From Chryseobacterium sp. OSA05B (GTDB lineage Bacteria; Bacteroidota; Bacteroidia; Flavobacteriales; Weeksellaceae), in assembly GCF_019970065.1 (NCBI RefSeq), contig NZ_JAHXYH010000002.1, forward strand, positions 868,001 through 932,000: a stretch of DNA of 64,000 bases. Direction: 5' to 3'. The notes under the pieces are model-generated. The model had not been told where the DNA came from. It ran no database searches and saw only the letters and a program-made list of their open reading frames with translations. Below, piece after piece: positions 17,923-26,667 of the stretch. Positions within the stretch are counted from its first letter, which is position 1, and every line of letters begins with the position of its first letter. The position numbers were made by a program, and so were the translations under genes.

Positions 17923-18801
17923 ATGAAAAAAATAATCCTTGCAGCTTCCATTTTGATGGCAGTCTATTCATGCAAAAAAGAAGAAGGTGCTAAAAAAGAA
18001 AATACAACAGAAACCTCTGCTGAAGCTCCGAAAAGCAACAACAAAATCGTTACTTTAAGCGGTGGAGTTACAGAAATTGTAAGTGCATTGGGCCACGAAA
18101 AAGAAATCGTTGGAACAGACGTTACCAGTACTTATCCTGAAACATTAAAAGCTACGGCTAAAGGCCTGGGTCACGTAAGATCAATGACGATCGAGCCGAT
18201 CATGGCGGTGAATCCAACTTTAATTTTAGCTTCAGAAAAAGACATCAATCCTGAATTGATGACGAAGATCAAATCTTCAGGAATCAAAGTTGAGGTTTTC
18301 AAGCAGGATTACACTGTAGACGGAACTAAAAAATTGATTGCTGACGTAGCAAAAGCTGTTGGAAATACAGATTATCAGAAACTAAACGATAAAATTGATG
18401 CTGATTTAAAGCAAATCCAGCCTATCGCTAAAAAACCTAAAGTATTATTCATCTACGCAAGAGGAAATATGCTGATGGTTTCAGGAACTAAAACACCAAT
18501 GGATGCACTGATCAGCCTTGCCGGTGGACAGAATGCTGTAACCGATTTTGAAGATTTCAAACCTTTGACGCCGGAAGCAGTAGTAAAAGCTAATCCAGAC
18601 GTTTTATTCTTCTTCTCAACAGGCCTTGAAGGGGCAGGTGGAAACGAAGGAGCACTTAAAATGCCGGGCGTAGCACAAACCAACGCAGGTAAAAACAAGA
18701 AGATCATCGCAATGGATGGAGGGTTAGTTTCAGGTTTCGGACCTAGACTAGGAGAAGCAGCATTAGGATTAAACAAACTTTTAATTGAGAACACAAAGTA
18801 A
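17923..18801 (+). CDS. hmuT: Haem ABC transporter substrate-binding lipoprotein
   Basis: Encodes 292 residues; the ATG at 17923 starts a lipoprotein signal (MKKIILAASILMAVYSC), so upstream in-frame codons overlapping hmuY are not used. Typical class III binding-protein features are present: NKIVTLSGGVTEIVSALGHE, VGTDVTSTYPETLK, the domain-linking helix, LISLAGGQNAVTDFEDFKPL and TPEAVVKANPDVLFF. This is the HmuT/HemT type that delivers haem to the permease. The 3' end overlaps the permease frame by 17 bases. Confidence 0.88.
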   Translation: MKKIILAASILMAVYSCKKEEGAKKENTTETSAEAPKSNNKIVTLSGGVTEIVSALGHEKEIVGTDVTSTYPETLKATAKGLGHVRSMTIEPIMAVNPTLILASEKDINPELMTKIKSSGIKVEVFKQDYTVDGTKKLIADVAKAVGNTDYQKLNDKIDADLKQIQPIAKKPKVLFIYARGNMLMVSGTKTPMDALISLAGGQNAVTDFEDFKPLTPEAVVKANPDVLFFFSTGLEGAGGNEGALKMPGVAQTNAGKNKKIIAMDGGLVSGFGPRLGEAALGLNKLLIENTK

Positions 18802-19825
18802 ACTATACTTTTATCTAACTATAGGTGCCGTACTGCTTGCTATCATAGCAGTACTGGCACTTAATACAGGAGTCTACGACTTTGGAGGAACGTCACCCTT
18901 CAAAGTTTTATGGCAATATATAAAAGGAGACCCGGGCTTATCTTTAAGCAACAAATATGTGATCTGGGATGTGCGCGCAGCAAGGATCATTATGGCGATT
19001 TTAATAGGAAGCATGCTGGCGGTTTCCGGAACCGGTCTGCAGGGACTTTTCAAAAATCCTCTGGCGACTGGAGATCTCATAGGGCTTACATCCGGAGCGA
19101 CACTGCTGGCGGCCATTGCCATCGTTTTAGGAGGACATTTCAAACAGTATCTTCCTGAAGCCGTACAATTTTCAATAGTAGGAATTGCAGCATTTATCGG
19201 TTCTTTTTTATCCATGATGCTCGTATACAGGATTTCTACGGCTGGCGGAAAAACCAATGTAGTGATGATGCTTCTTTCCGGAGTAGCCATTACCGCAATC
19301 GGGTTTTCAATCACCGGATTTTTGATCTATATCTCAAAAGACGAGCAGCTCAGAGACCTTACGTTCTGGAACCTGGGAAGTCTGGCGGCAGCGACCTGGA
19401 CTAAAAATATTATTTTAGCAGTAGTTCTGGTTATTTCTTACATTATTCTCCTTCCCAAAGGAAAGGCTTTAAATGCCATGATGCTGGGAGAAAAAGATGC
19501 ACAGCATTTAGGAATCAATGTAGAAAAGCTTAAAAAGCAGATCATTATTATTGTAGCCTTAATGGTGGGAACATGTGTTGCATTTTCAGGAACGATAGGA
19601 TTTGTAGGACTTATTGTCCCTTACATCCTGAGACTTTTGTTTAAATCGAATTACACATTTATCCTGCCTTTATCAGCCATATGCGGAAGTATATTGCTGT
19701 TGACGGCAGATACGTTCAGCAGAAGTATTGTAGAACCTTCGGAACTTCCGATAGGGATTCTTACAGCACTCATGGGAGGTCCTATTTTTATTGCTATTTT
19801 AGTTAAATTCAAAAAATCTCTGTAA
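18785..19825 (+). CDS. hmuU: Haem ABC transporter permease (FecCD family), TTG start
   Basis: Encodes 346 residues with about ten membrane helices and the FecCD motifs (VIWDVRAARIIMAILIGSML, GLQGLFKNPLATGDLIGLTS, TIGFVGLIVPYILRLLFKSN, GEKDAQHLGINVEKLK). There is no ATG before residue ~75. The frame is closed by TAA at 18782-18784, so the only sensible start is TTG at 18785, inside the last codons of hmuT. This suggests translational coupling. The stop overlaps the ATG of the ATPase by one base. Confidence 0.87.
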   Translation: MRTQSKLYFYLTIGAVLLAIIAVLALNTGVYDFGGTSPFKVLWQYIKGDPGLSLSNKYVIWDVRAARIIMAILIGSMLAVSGTGLQGLFKNPLATGDLIGLTSGATLLAAIAIVLGGHFKQYLPEAVQFSIVGIAAFIGSFLSMMLVYRISTAGGKTNVVMMLLSGVAITAIGFSITGFLIYISKDEQLRDLTFWNLGSLAAATWTKNIILAVVLVISYIILLPKGKALNAMMLGEKDAQHLGINVEKLKKQIIIIVALMVGTCVAFSGTIGFVGLIVPYILRLLFKSNYTFILPLSAICGSILLLTADTFSRSIVEPSELPIGILTALMGGPIFIAILVKFKKSL

Positions 19826-20595
19826 TGATAAAGGCACATCAGATCAGTTACAAACACAAAGATTTCCATATTCTGGATGGGATAGATGTGGCTCTTGAAT
19901 ACGGTGAATTTCTTGCCATTGTAGGTCCGAACGGAGCAGGAAAATCAAGTTTGCTGAGTGTTTTGGCTAATGAGATCAAATCCAGGCAGAAAATACTGTT
20001 TAAAGATAAAGAGATTACCCAATGGGATGTGAAAGAACTGTCTCGGCATAAGGCTAAATTTTCCCAGCACAACAGCAATGATATTCCGCTTGAAGTAAAA
20101 GATGTGATCATGATGGGAAGGTATCCCTATTTTGATGCCCAACCCGGAAAAGAAGATCTTGAAGCCATGAATAAAATGATGTACGAAACTGACATCTTTC
20201 ACCTTAAAGACAGAGAATACAACACCTTGTCCGGAGGCGAAAAACAGCGTGTACATCTTTCCAGAGTAATGGCACAGCTCGAAAATGAAATTGCCCACAA
20301 GCTGGTCTTTCTGGATGAGCCGCTGAATAATTTAGACATCAAACATCAGTATAAGGCTTTGGAGATTATTAAAAAATTTACCAAAAAAGCCAACAGCGCT
20401 ATTGTTGTTCTGCATGATCTGAATCTTGCAGCCCAGTTTGCCGACAAAATTTTATTAATGAAATCAGGAAAGGTGTCTGCATACGGGACGCCACAGGAAG
20501 TATTCACGGCTGAAAATATCAGTCATGCCTATAATTTCCCGTGCACCATCTGCGAACACCCTATTACCAATAACCCAATGATCATTTTTGGATAA
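19825..20595 (+). CDS. hmuV: Haem ABC transporter ATP-binding protein
   Basis: Encodes 256 residues. Walker A GPNGAGKSS at 34-42, signature LSGGEKQR at 135-142, Walker B LVFLDEP at 160-166 and the switch His197 (VVLHDLNLA) are all intact. The MMGRYPYF segment after the Q-loop is typical of HmuV/FecE haem and siderophore ATPases. Start codon overlaps the permease stop (TAATG). It powers haem import into the cytoplasm. Confidence 0.92.
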   Translation: MIKAHQISYKHKDFHILDGIDVALEYGEFLAIVGPNGAGKSSLLSVLANEIKSRQKILFKDKEITQWDVKELSRHKAKFSQHNSNDIPLEVKDVIMMGRYPYFDAQPGKEDLEAMNKMMYETDIFHLKDREYNTLSGGEKQRVHLSRVMAQLENEIAHKLVFLDEPLNNLDIKHQYKALEIIKKFTKKANSAIVVLHDLNLAAQFADKILLMKSGKVSAYGTPQEVFTAENISHAYNFPCTICEHPITNNPMIIFG

Positions 20596-20597
20596 CC

Positions 20598-21248
20598 ATG
20601 GAAAAAGATGAATTAAAAATCCTCGCTCAGAACCTTGCCAATCCACAGGGAGAAAAAGGAATAGAAATCGGCGAGATGATGAATGCTACGAACATCAGCA
20701 TGACATTAGAAAGCATCAAAACGCTTTTAATAGAAGACGATGAACACATCCTTGAAATAGGACACGGAAATGCCGGACATCTGAAAAATATTTTAAACAG
20801 AGCGCAAAATCTGAAATACACAGGAGTAGATATTTCTGAAACCATGTACAATGAAGCTAAAAAGCTGAACGAAGACTTTGAAAGCCAGGCCGATTTTGTA
20901 TTGTACGAAGGGAAAAAGCTTCCTTTTGAAGATAAAACTTTTGATAAAATATTTACCGTCAATACCGTTTATTTCTGGGAAAACCCGGTTGAGTTTCTGA
21001 ATGAGATCTACAGAGTTTTAAAGAATGACGGAACGTTCGTCCTTACTTTCGGACAGAGAAAATTCATGGAAACATTGCCGTTTACGGAATTTGATTTTGC
21101 CATGTACAGCAACAGTGAAATGGAGGAGGTGGTTTCCAAAAGCCACTTCAAGAGAATGAAAATTTCGGAAAAAGAGGAAGAGATCCAAAGCAAATCCGGA
21201 AACGAGACCATCCACAGAATTTATACAGTTTTAACCATAAAAAAATAA
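20598..21248 (+). CDS. Class I SAM-dependent methyltransferase in the haem operon
   Basis: Encodes 216 residues, two bases after hmuV and four bases before hmuS. The Rossmann methyltransferase motifs are clear: ILEIGHGNAGHLKNIL (motif I, with a His where a Gly/Cys is more common), YTGVDISETMYNEAKK (motif II), then FDKIFTVNTVYFWENPVEFL and the post-motif IYRVLKNDGTFVLTFGQ of UbiE/Methyltransf_11 type. It is cytoplasmic. Placement inside the haem operon suggests that it acts on haem, a haem breakdown product or a haem protein; this is inference, and the substrate is unknown. Confidence 0.85.
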   Translation: MEKDELKILAQNLANPQGEKGIEIGEMMNATNISMTLESIKTLLIEDDEHILEIGHGNAGHLKNILNRAQNLKYTGVDISETMYNEAKKLNEDFESQADFVLYEGKKLPFEDKTFDKIFTVNTVYFWENPVEFLNEIYRVLKNDGTFVLTFGQRKFMETLPFTEFDFAMYSNSEMEEVVSKSHFKRMKISEKEEEIQSKSGNETIHRIYTVLTIKK

Positions 21249-21252
21249 GATA

Positions 21253-22281
21253 ATGAGCACGTTAGTTAATGATCTAAAGGAAAAATGGGAAGCTCTGAAA
21301 GCAGAAAATCCACATATAAGAATAAGAAATGCTGCGGCACAGTTAGGCGTAAGCGAAGCTGAATTATTGGTAACCAGCATCGGAGAAGGCGTTACGGTAC
21401 TTAACTCTGAATTCCCTGCGATCCTTACCGAAGCAGAGAAGCTTGGAAAAGTAATGGCACTTACCCGCAACGACGAATGTGTGCACGAAAGAAAAGGAAT
21501 CTACCAGAACGGTGATTTCAGCAGTCCTCATGCACAGCTTTTCGTAGGAGAAGATATTGACCTTAGAATATTCCTTAACCACTGGAAATCTGCATTCGCA
21601 GTAGTGGAAGGTGACAAAAAAAGCCTTCAGTTTTTCGGAAAAGATGGTCTTGCTCTTCATAAGATCTACCTGACAAAAAACAGTGAAGAAGCAGCTTTCG
21701 ATGCTATTGTAGAACAGTTCAAGGCAGAAGATCAGAACCAGGCGTTCGCTGTGGAGGCTGTAGCTCCAAAAGCTCCTGAAAAAGCAGATGCTGAAATTGA
21801 TGCTGAAGGATTTAAAAAAGCATGGACAGAATTAAAAGATACCCACGATTTCTTTATGATGACCAGAAAATTCGGGGTGAGCAGAACTCAGGCATTGAGA
21901 CTGGCTCCGGAAGGATTTGCTAAAAAAATCGATAATGCTAAAGTGGTGAATGTTCTTGAAGATGCTTCAGAAAAGAATATTCCAATTATGGTATTCGTTG
22001 GAAACAGAGGAATTATCCAGATCCACACCGGAAACGTAAAGAAAACACTTTGGCACCAGCAGTGGTTCAACGTCATGGATCCGGATTTCAACTTACACCT
22101 TGATGTGACGAAAATTGCAGAAGCATGGATCGTGAAGAAACCTACTGAAGACGGAGAAGTAACGGCTATTGAAGTATTCAACAAAGAAGGAGACTTCATC
22201 GTTCAGTTCTTCGGAAAGAGAAAACCGGGAATCCCTGAATTACAGGAGTGGAAAGATCTTGTAGCAGAATTAGAGAAATAA
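21253..22281 (+). CDS. hmuS: HemS/HmuS-like haemin-degrading factor
   Basis: Encodes 342 residues made of two related halves of the HemS/ChuS fold: first half LKEKWEALKAENPHIRIRNA with AAQLGVSEAELLVTSIG, second half FKKAWTELKDTHDFFMMTRK with FGVSRTQALRLA. VMALTRNDECVHERKGIY and GNRGIIQIHTGNVKKTLW are characteristic. Members bind cytoplasmic haem and either hand it on or break it down. It is the last gene of the operon, followed by a terminator at 22302. Confidence 0.9.
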   Translation: MSTLVNDLKEKWEALKAENPHIRIRNAAAQLGVSEAELLVTSIGEGVTVLNSEFPAILTEAEKLGKVMALTRNDECVHERKGIYQNGDFSSPHAQLFVGEDIDLRIFLNHWKSAFAVVEGDKKSLQFFGKDGLALHKIYLTKNSEEAAFDAIVEQFKAEDQNQAFAVEAVAPKAPEKADAEIDAEGFKKAWTELKDTHDFFMMTRKFGVSRTQALRLAPEGFAKKIDNAKVVNVLEDASEKNIPIMVFVGNRGIIQIHTGNVKKTLWHQQWFNVMDPDFNLHLDVTKIAEAWIVKKPTEDGEVTAIEVFNKEGDFIVQFFGKRKPGIPELQEWKDLVAELEK

Positions 22282-22301
22282 TAATTAGATGATTTTGAAT
22301 G

Positions 22302-22340
22302 GGCCGTTTTGTTTTTTAATTCAAGACGGCCTTTTGTTTT
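22302..22340 (+). terminator. Terminator of the haem uptake operon
   Basis: GGCCGT (22302-22307) pairs with ACGGCC (22326-22331), followed by TTTTGTTTT. It lies 20 bases after the hmuS stop. Confidence 0.8.
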
Positions 22341-22543
22341 GACGCAGATCGCTGGATTGGCTGAAGAATAAATAAACTGCAAATTTTTTCGAACCACAAA
22401 AGTCACAAAAGCAAATTAATCACTTTAGTTATTTTTAAAGTTAATACATTGCACATACGAAGTACACTTGAATTCTGTGAAAATCTTTTGTAGTTTAAAA
22501 TCACCGTAAAAATTTGTATAATTTGTATTTAAATAAAATAAAA

Positions 22544-23416
22544 ATGAAGAATATTTTCATAGCCGTTTTGCTGGCAGGTTTTTGCTCATTAAGCGGGCAG
22601 GATATCAAAACCTATCAGTTTTATGACAAGAAAGGGAAAGAAGTAAAGACCGAAAAACTGGTTAAAGAACTGGCTGAATATGATGTGATTTTCTTTGGCG
22701 AAAATCACAACAGTTCTATCAACCACTGGCTTCAGCTGAAAGTGACGGAAGGTTTATTCCAAAAGAAAAACGGACAGATCATTCTGGGTGCAGAAATGTT
22801 CGAAAGAGATAACCAGGCTCAATTGAATCAATATCTGGAAGGAAAATTTGATGCCAAAACATTAAAAGATTCCGCCCGTTTATGGAACAATTACGCGACA
22901 GATTACAAGCCACTGGTAGATTTTGCTAAAACCAAAAAGCTGAACTTCATCGCTACCAATATTCCAAGGAGATATGCGTCTCAGACCGCAAAAGAAGGAC
23001 TGGAATCATTGAATAAATTAAGTGATAAAGAGAAGGCTTATATCGCTCAGCTTCCGATTAAAGTAACGCTGGATACTCCGGGTTATCAGGAAATGAAAGC
23101 AATGATGGGTGATCATGCGGAAGGAACCAAAGTGATGAATTTTATCTCGGCACAGGCTACGAAAGATGCTACCATGGCTGAATCTATCCTGAAAAATATG
23201 CAGGCTGGAAAAACGTTTATCCATTACAACGGAAACTACCATAGCAAGGAATTCGGTGGAATTTACTGGTATATTAAGCAGAAAAACCCGAATCTTAAAA
23301 TGGCGGTGATCTCTGTTTTTGAATCCGAAGATCCTGAACTGAAAGTTCCTGCAAAAGAATATATCCCGACAGATTTTAATCTGATTATTCCGGCAGATAT
23401 GACAAAAACTTTTTAA
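22544..23416 (+). CDS. ChaN-family haem-binding/iron-regulated protein
   Basis: Encodes 290 residues from the ATG at 22544 (an upstream TTG at 22514 gives no signal peptide). The signal peptide is MKNIFIAVLLAGFCSLSGQ; the Cys14 context is not a good lipobox. The ChaN/Tiki signatures are present: VIFFGENHNSSINHWLQLKV, ILGAEMFERDNQAQLNQYLE and FIHYNGNYHSKEFGGIYWYI. Campylobacter ChaN binds stacked haem pairs and is a lipoprotein. It follows the haem operon by 260 bases as a separate unit and likely belongs to the same physiology. Confidence 0.85.
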   Translation: MKNIFIAVLLAGFCSLSGQDIKTYQFYDKKGKEVKTEKLVKELAEYDVIFFGENHNSSINHWLQLKVTEGLFQKKNGQIILGAEMFERDNQAQLNQYLEGKFDAKTLKDSARLWNNYATDYKPLVDFAKTKKLNFIATNIPRRYASQTAKEGLESLNKLSDKEKAYIAQLPIKVTLDTPGYQEMKAMMGDHAEGTKVMNFISAQATKDATMAESILKNMQAGKTFIHYNGNYHSKEFGGIYWYIKQKNPNLKMAVISVFESEDPELKVPAKEYIPTDFNLIIPADMTKTF

Positions 23417-23472
23417 TAGGAAATTTTATAAACTAGAATTATTCTTTCAAAAATTGTTTACATTAAAAATTG

Positions 23473-23503
23473 AGGCTTAGATTTTGTAATCTGAGCCTTT
23501 TTT
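23473..23503 (+). terminator. Terminator of the ChaN-like gene
   Basis: AGGCTTAGATT (23473-23483) pairs with AATCTGAGCCT (23488-23498) with one mismatch, followed by a T run. Confidence 0.85.
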
Positions 23504-23658
23504 AAAAAATAACGATCAGTTAATTTAAAAAATTCCCAATTTTGAATATTTTCACTTTTAGTATCAGACAGACAGATTGACGATGGTACTGTCCGCAGAA
23601 AAAGACACTTATTTTTTTGGTGGATATATTTATATTTTCAATTACGCTGCTATAAAAA

Positions 23659-24333
23659 TTATTTCAGATCTTTATTTATTTCTATTAATATGCTATCAAT
23701 ATTGGAAGTAGTTACATCATAGTTTTTTATAACATTCTTCATATAAGTGTCTAGGAAATAAGCATTTGCTCTCACGGCTTTATTTTCGGATAATACCAGA
23801 TCCATAACTTTTTCCATCTGATTGTTGTAGATTCTTTCATCATCTTCAAGAGACTGAACATCCTGTTCATAATATTTTAAAATTTTTCTTTTCAGAATTT
23901 TATTATGGATATAACCGATATTCCCGCTTGATTTGAAGCCTTCATAATTACCGGAATTAGCTTTTCTGCTGATAAAATTTAGATAAATATGTTGATTTTT
24001 GACAGGTTGTCTAAGTGTATCCATATATATTGCATCGGGACTAGGAGTAAGTTTTCCTTTAGAACTAATAGTTAATTGTTTTTTCACTTTTAAGATTCTT
24101 TCTTTGTCCGCGGCTAAATCACTTTTCAGATCAGTCAAAAATTCTCTTACTTCTTCAGCCTGGTGACTCTTTTCACTCAGCCCATGAAGCCAGATAGAAA
24201 GCGAGACTGCAAAAACAATAATAAATATTTCTAAAAAAAACTCTTTTATTTTATGCCATGGTCCCTTTCTATCTTCCTTTGCAAGGGTTTTTAATGCCTG
24301 TTTTGCATGTTTGCGAATTTCTAAATCAGCCAT
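23659..24333 (-). CDS. Single-pass membrane protein, DUF6090-like
   Basis: Encodes 224 residues. After a charged cytoplasmic segment (~30 residues) comes one membrane helix (FFLEIFIIVFAVSLSIWLHG), then a long charged, coiled-coil-like region (EEVREFLTDLKSDLAADKER). This arrangement resembles Bacteroidota DUF6090 proteins with one helix before a conserved extracytoplasmic helix bundle. No catalytic motif was seen. It stands alone, with gaps of 242 and 394 bases on its sides. Family assignment is tentative. Confidence 0.65.
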   Translation of the reverse strand: MADLEIRKHAKQALKTLAKEDRKGPWHKIKEFFLEIFIIVFAVSLSIWLHGLSEKSHQAEEVREFLTDLKSDLAADKERILKVKKQLTISSKGKLTPSPDAIYMDTLRQPVKNQHIYLNFISRKANSGNYEGFKSSGNIGYIHNKILKRKILKYYEQDVQSLEDDERIYNNQMEKVMDLVLSENKAVRANAYFLDTYMKNVIKNYDVTTSNIDSILIEINKDLK

Positions 24334-24702
24334 GATTGTATTTTTAAGGTTGTTGATAAATGATTTTCAAGAAATGTAAAGTTAATTAAAATTGTGAACT
24401 TATTTTAAATATATGCGTATGATACTTTAATCATTATTGTTGTTTATTGTGTTTTAAGTGTTAAATCCATGCTATTTCGGAAAATGTTTTTATTTCGATA
24501 CAGAGGGATTTTGGTTCGTTTTTTATTGAAAGATATAACGTGAAAAGGTTTCGTGAACTGCTTTTGCAAATCCTCAGTTTATGCCCGGCAATGGTATACA
24601 TAATGTTATCAACTGTCAGGCTGAGCGGAGTCGAAGCCTTCAAAACTAGCTGCCCATTTGTATTAAACCTCCATTCCAGTTACCTGTTTGAAGGACATTA
24701 TC
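24334..24702. other. Intergenic gap without a convincing gene
   Basis: I see no supported gene here. It contains AT-rich filler and one copy of a dispersed repeat at 24615-24638. Confidence 0.6.
24615..24638 (+). repeat. REP-like element, single arm
   Basis: GTCAGGCTGAGCGGAGTCGA followed by AGCC. The same 24-base word with two changes (GTCATGCTGAGCGGAGTCGA, AGCA) occurs on the other strand at 59956-59980. The copy here lacks the opposite arm. Confidence 0.75.
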
Positions 24703-24710
24703 TATCTTTG
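24703..24710 (+). promoter_or_regulatory. -7 element of the deformylase-like gene
   Basis: TATCTTTG is an exact TAnnTTTG match, 17 bases before the ATG at 24728. No -33 element at normal spacing. Confidence 0.5.
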
Positions 24711-24727
24711 TATCACAAATAGTAAAA

Positions 24728-25357
24728 ATGAAAAAAATATCTTTTCTGCTCATCCTCTTTATCGGGTTTATCAACGCACAAAAGTTGACATCTGGTGAGA
24801 TTTCGATCATCAATAAAGGAGATATCAATACGGCCATGCCGATTTATCAGACCACAGATGCCGATCAGCATAAAACCTTATTAAATCTTTCCTCAGAAAT
24901 CAGCCCGGTGGATCCCAATACCGCTGTTTTAGTGAAAAGAATGAAAGAATCTCTTCTTTCAACAGACGGTGGAGTAGGCATTGCGGCACCACAGGTCGGA
25001 ATCAACAGAAAAGTGATCTGGGTCCAGCGTTTTGATAAAGAAGGAAATCCTTTGGAATACTTCATCAATCCTGTGATTGTGTGGAGATCAGAATTACAGA
25101 ATCTCGGCCCGGAAGGAGATTTATCCATTCCCGAATTCAGGGATCAGTTTTACAGAAGCAAAGTGATTCAGTTGGAATATGTAGATTTGAAAGGACAGAA
25201 ATATTCAGAGATTGTGGAAGGTTTCACGGCTGTAATTTTCCAGCATGAAATAGACCACCTTTTCGGAATCCTGATTTCCGATAAAAAAGAAAAAGAGAAG
25301 AATGATTCTTATAAAAAAGTGGATGCTTTTAAAAAGAGTGATTCGACAACGAGATAG
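24728..25357 (+). CDS. Exported peptide deformylase homologue with Cys-to-Asp metal ligand
   Basis: Encodes 209 residues. A signal peptide (MKKISFLLILFIGFINAQ) precedes a deformylase domain. Motif 1 is intact (GVGIAAPQVG, 82-91) and motif 3 is intact (HEIDH, 173-177). Motif 2, normally EGCLS with the metal-binding Cys, reads EGDLS (129-133): codon 131 is GAT at 25118-25120. At least two base changes separate it from a Cys codon, so one read error does not explain it. Normal deformylases are cytoplasmic and act on nascent chains. This one should be exported and has an altered metal site, so it is probably not the housekeeping enzyme. No operon partner. Confidence 0.85.
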   Translation: MKKISFLLILFIGFINAQKLTSGEISIINKGDINTAMPIYQTTDADQHKTLLNLSSEISPVDPNTAVLVKRMKESLLSTDGGVGIAAPQVGINRKVIWVQRFDKEGNPLEYFINPVIVWRSELQNLGPEGDLSIPEFRDQFYRSKVIQLEYVDLKGQKYSEIVEGFTAVIFQHEIDHLFGILISDKKEKEKNDSYKKVDAFKKSDSTTR

Positions 25358-25421
25358 TAATTTTGTTCCTAAATAATTTAATCTTTCTTGGCATTTTTAC
25401 CATACTGTTTTAATAGAATAA

Positions 25422-26144
25422 TTACTTTTTGTTCCTTGTATATGTACATTTCGGGAAATTACTACAGCCCCAGAAAGACCCATATTGACCATTTCTTTTA
25501 ATAAGGTTTCCTCCACAATCTGGGCATGAAATATTTCGGTTGATATTAGAGTTGGCTATTATTCTTTTATCGTCAGTACGATTGTTTTTCCTTGCAGTGA
25601 GGATTGTTGCGACAATTTCGTTCTTGGTTCGTTCATATATATAAGCTGAGTCATATTTTTTTATGGTTTTGATTAACTTATTTGTATAAACAACATCAGT
25701 ATATGTTTTGGTCTTGAGGGTTGCCCTTTTTGTAAATGTAATTACCGAATAATATCGCAAATAAGGATAGTTTTTCAGGACGTGTTTTAAAGCATAAATA
25801 TGACCCTGATTTTGTAAAATAGGATTGTAAAACTTATGCCTGTACTTATAAATAACCTGAAACCAATACCTGTCTTTTTCATAGCCTAAAATCCAGCCTT
25901 TATAATTCTTGGTTTCAATAACAAATATTCCATAATCTGAAACAATAATGTGATCTATTTGTGAAATGGAACCTTTAATCTTTAATTCTATATTATTCAG
26001 GACAATATATTCTTTATTGTTTAATCTTTTAAGAATTTCAGAAACCCTGCGTTCACCAATATACCCCTTTATTTTTGGAGTATAATATCTAATGATTAAG
26101 TACAGGATGCCTAAAATAAAAATGATTAAAAAACTACTGTCCAT
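25422..26144 (-). CDS. NERD-domain protein with C-terminal zinc finger
   Basis: Encodes 240 residues. An N-terminal membrane helix (residues ~4-20) is followed by a NERD nuclease-related domain with the PD-(D/E)XK-like residues Glu31 (GER), Asp64 (SQIDHIIV), Glu77-x-Lys79 (VIETKNY) and a Gln-rich helix ([12 protein letters not shown]). The last ~35 residues are a topoisomerase-type C4 zinc ribbon (CPDCGG ... GCSNFPKC). Such proteins are presumed membrane-tethered nucleases or DNA-processing factors; the biological role is unknown. Stands alone on the minus strand, convergent with the deformylase-like gene. Confidence 0.85.
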   Translation of the reverse strand: MDSSFLIIFILGILYLIIRYYTPKIKGYIGERRVSEILKRLNNKEYIVLNNIELKIKGSISQIDHIIVSDYGIFVIETKNYKGWILGYEKDRYWFQVIYKYRHKFYNPILQNQGHIYALKHVLKNYPYLRYYSVITFTKRATLKTKTYTDVVYTNKLIKTIKKYDSAYIYERTKNEIVATILTARKNNRTDDKRIIANSNINRNISCPDCGGNLIKRNGQYGSFWGCSNFPKCTYTRNKK

Positions 26145-26244
26145 TCTGTTTGTATACTGTTTCTGTTAATGTTTTTTTGTTTTTCGATTAGTAAAAAAAA
26201 ATCTGTCTCCAAAGAAACAGATTTTTTATTGAAAGGAATGAAAC

Positions 26245-26667
26245 TTAGTTATTCGTAACCACAATTTTCACCTCCATATTACCTCTTGTCGCATTAGAAT
26301 ACGGGCAAATCTGGTGTGCTTTTTCCGTCAAAGCCTGTGCTTCTTCGATAGAAACACCGGGAATATTCACATCCAGTTCTGCTGCCAGACCGAAACCTCC
26401 GTTTTCAATCTGTCCGATGCTTATCTGAGCAGTTACCGTTGTTTCCCCTGTTTTAGTTTTAGCTAAACTGATCACTCTGTTAAGCGCACTGTCAAAACAA
26501 GCCGAATATCCGGCTGCGAAAAGCATTTCAGGATTGGCAAAATCATCATTACCGCCACCTAAAGCTTTAGGCATTCTTACTTCAAGATCCAAAACTCCGT
26601 TTTCACTTTTTACATGACCGTTTCTTCCGCCTTGAGCTGTTACTTGTGTTGTATATAACGTTTTCAT
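26245..26667 (-). CDS. ohr: Organic hydroperoxide reductase Ohr
   Basis: Encodes 140 residues, the normal Ohr length. Catalytic Cys57 lies in AAGYSACFDSAL and the resolving Cys121 in HQICPYSNATRGN; the FANPEMLFAAG loop is typical. Ohr reduces organic and fatty-acid hydroperoxides using lipoylated protein or thiols. It is the last gene of a minus-strand operon nitroreductase-ohrR-ohr and directly abuts ohrR (no gap at 26667/26668). Confidence 0.93.
   Translation of the reverse strand: MKTLYTTQVTAQGGRNGHVKSENGVLDLEVRMPKALGGGNDDFANPEMLFAAGYSACFDSALNRVISLAKTKTGETTVTAQISIGQIENGGFGLAAELDVNIPGVSIEEAQALTEKAHQICPYSNATRGNMEVKIVVTNN

Noticed and set aside
24687-24710. TTTG 12 bases before the -7 element as a -33 box
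   Set aside because: Spacing is too short compared with about 19-21 bases in the clear promoters of this window.
25118-25120. Cys-to-Asp in the deformylase-like gene as a sequencing error
   Set aside because: GAT differs from both Cys codons at two positions or more, and the surrounding frame is intact.
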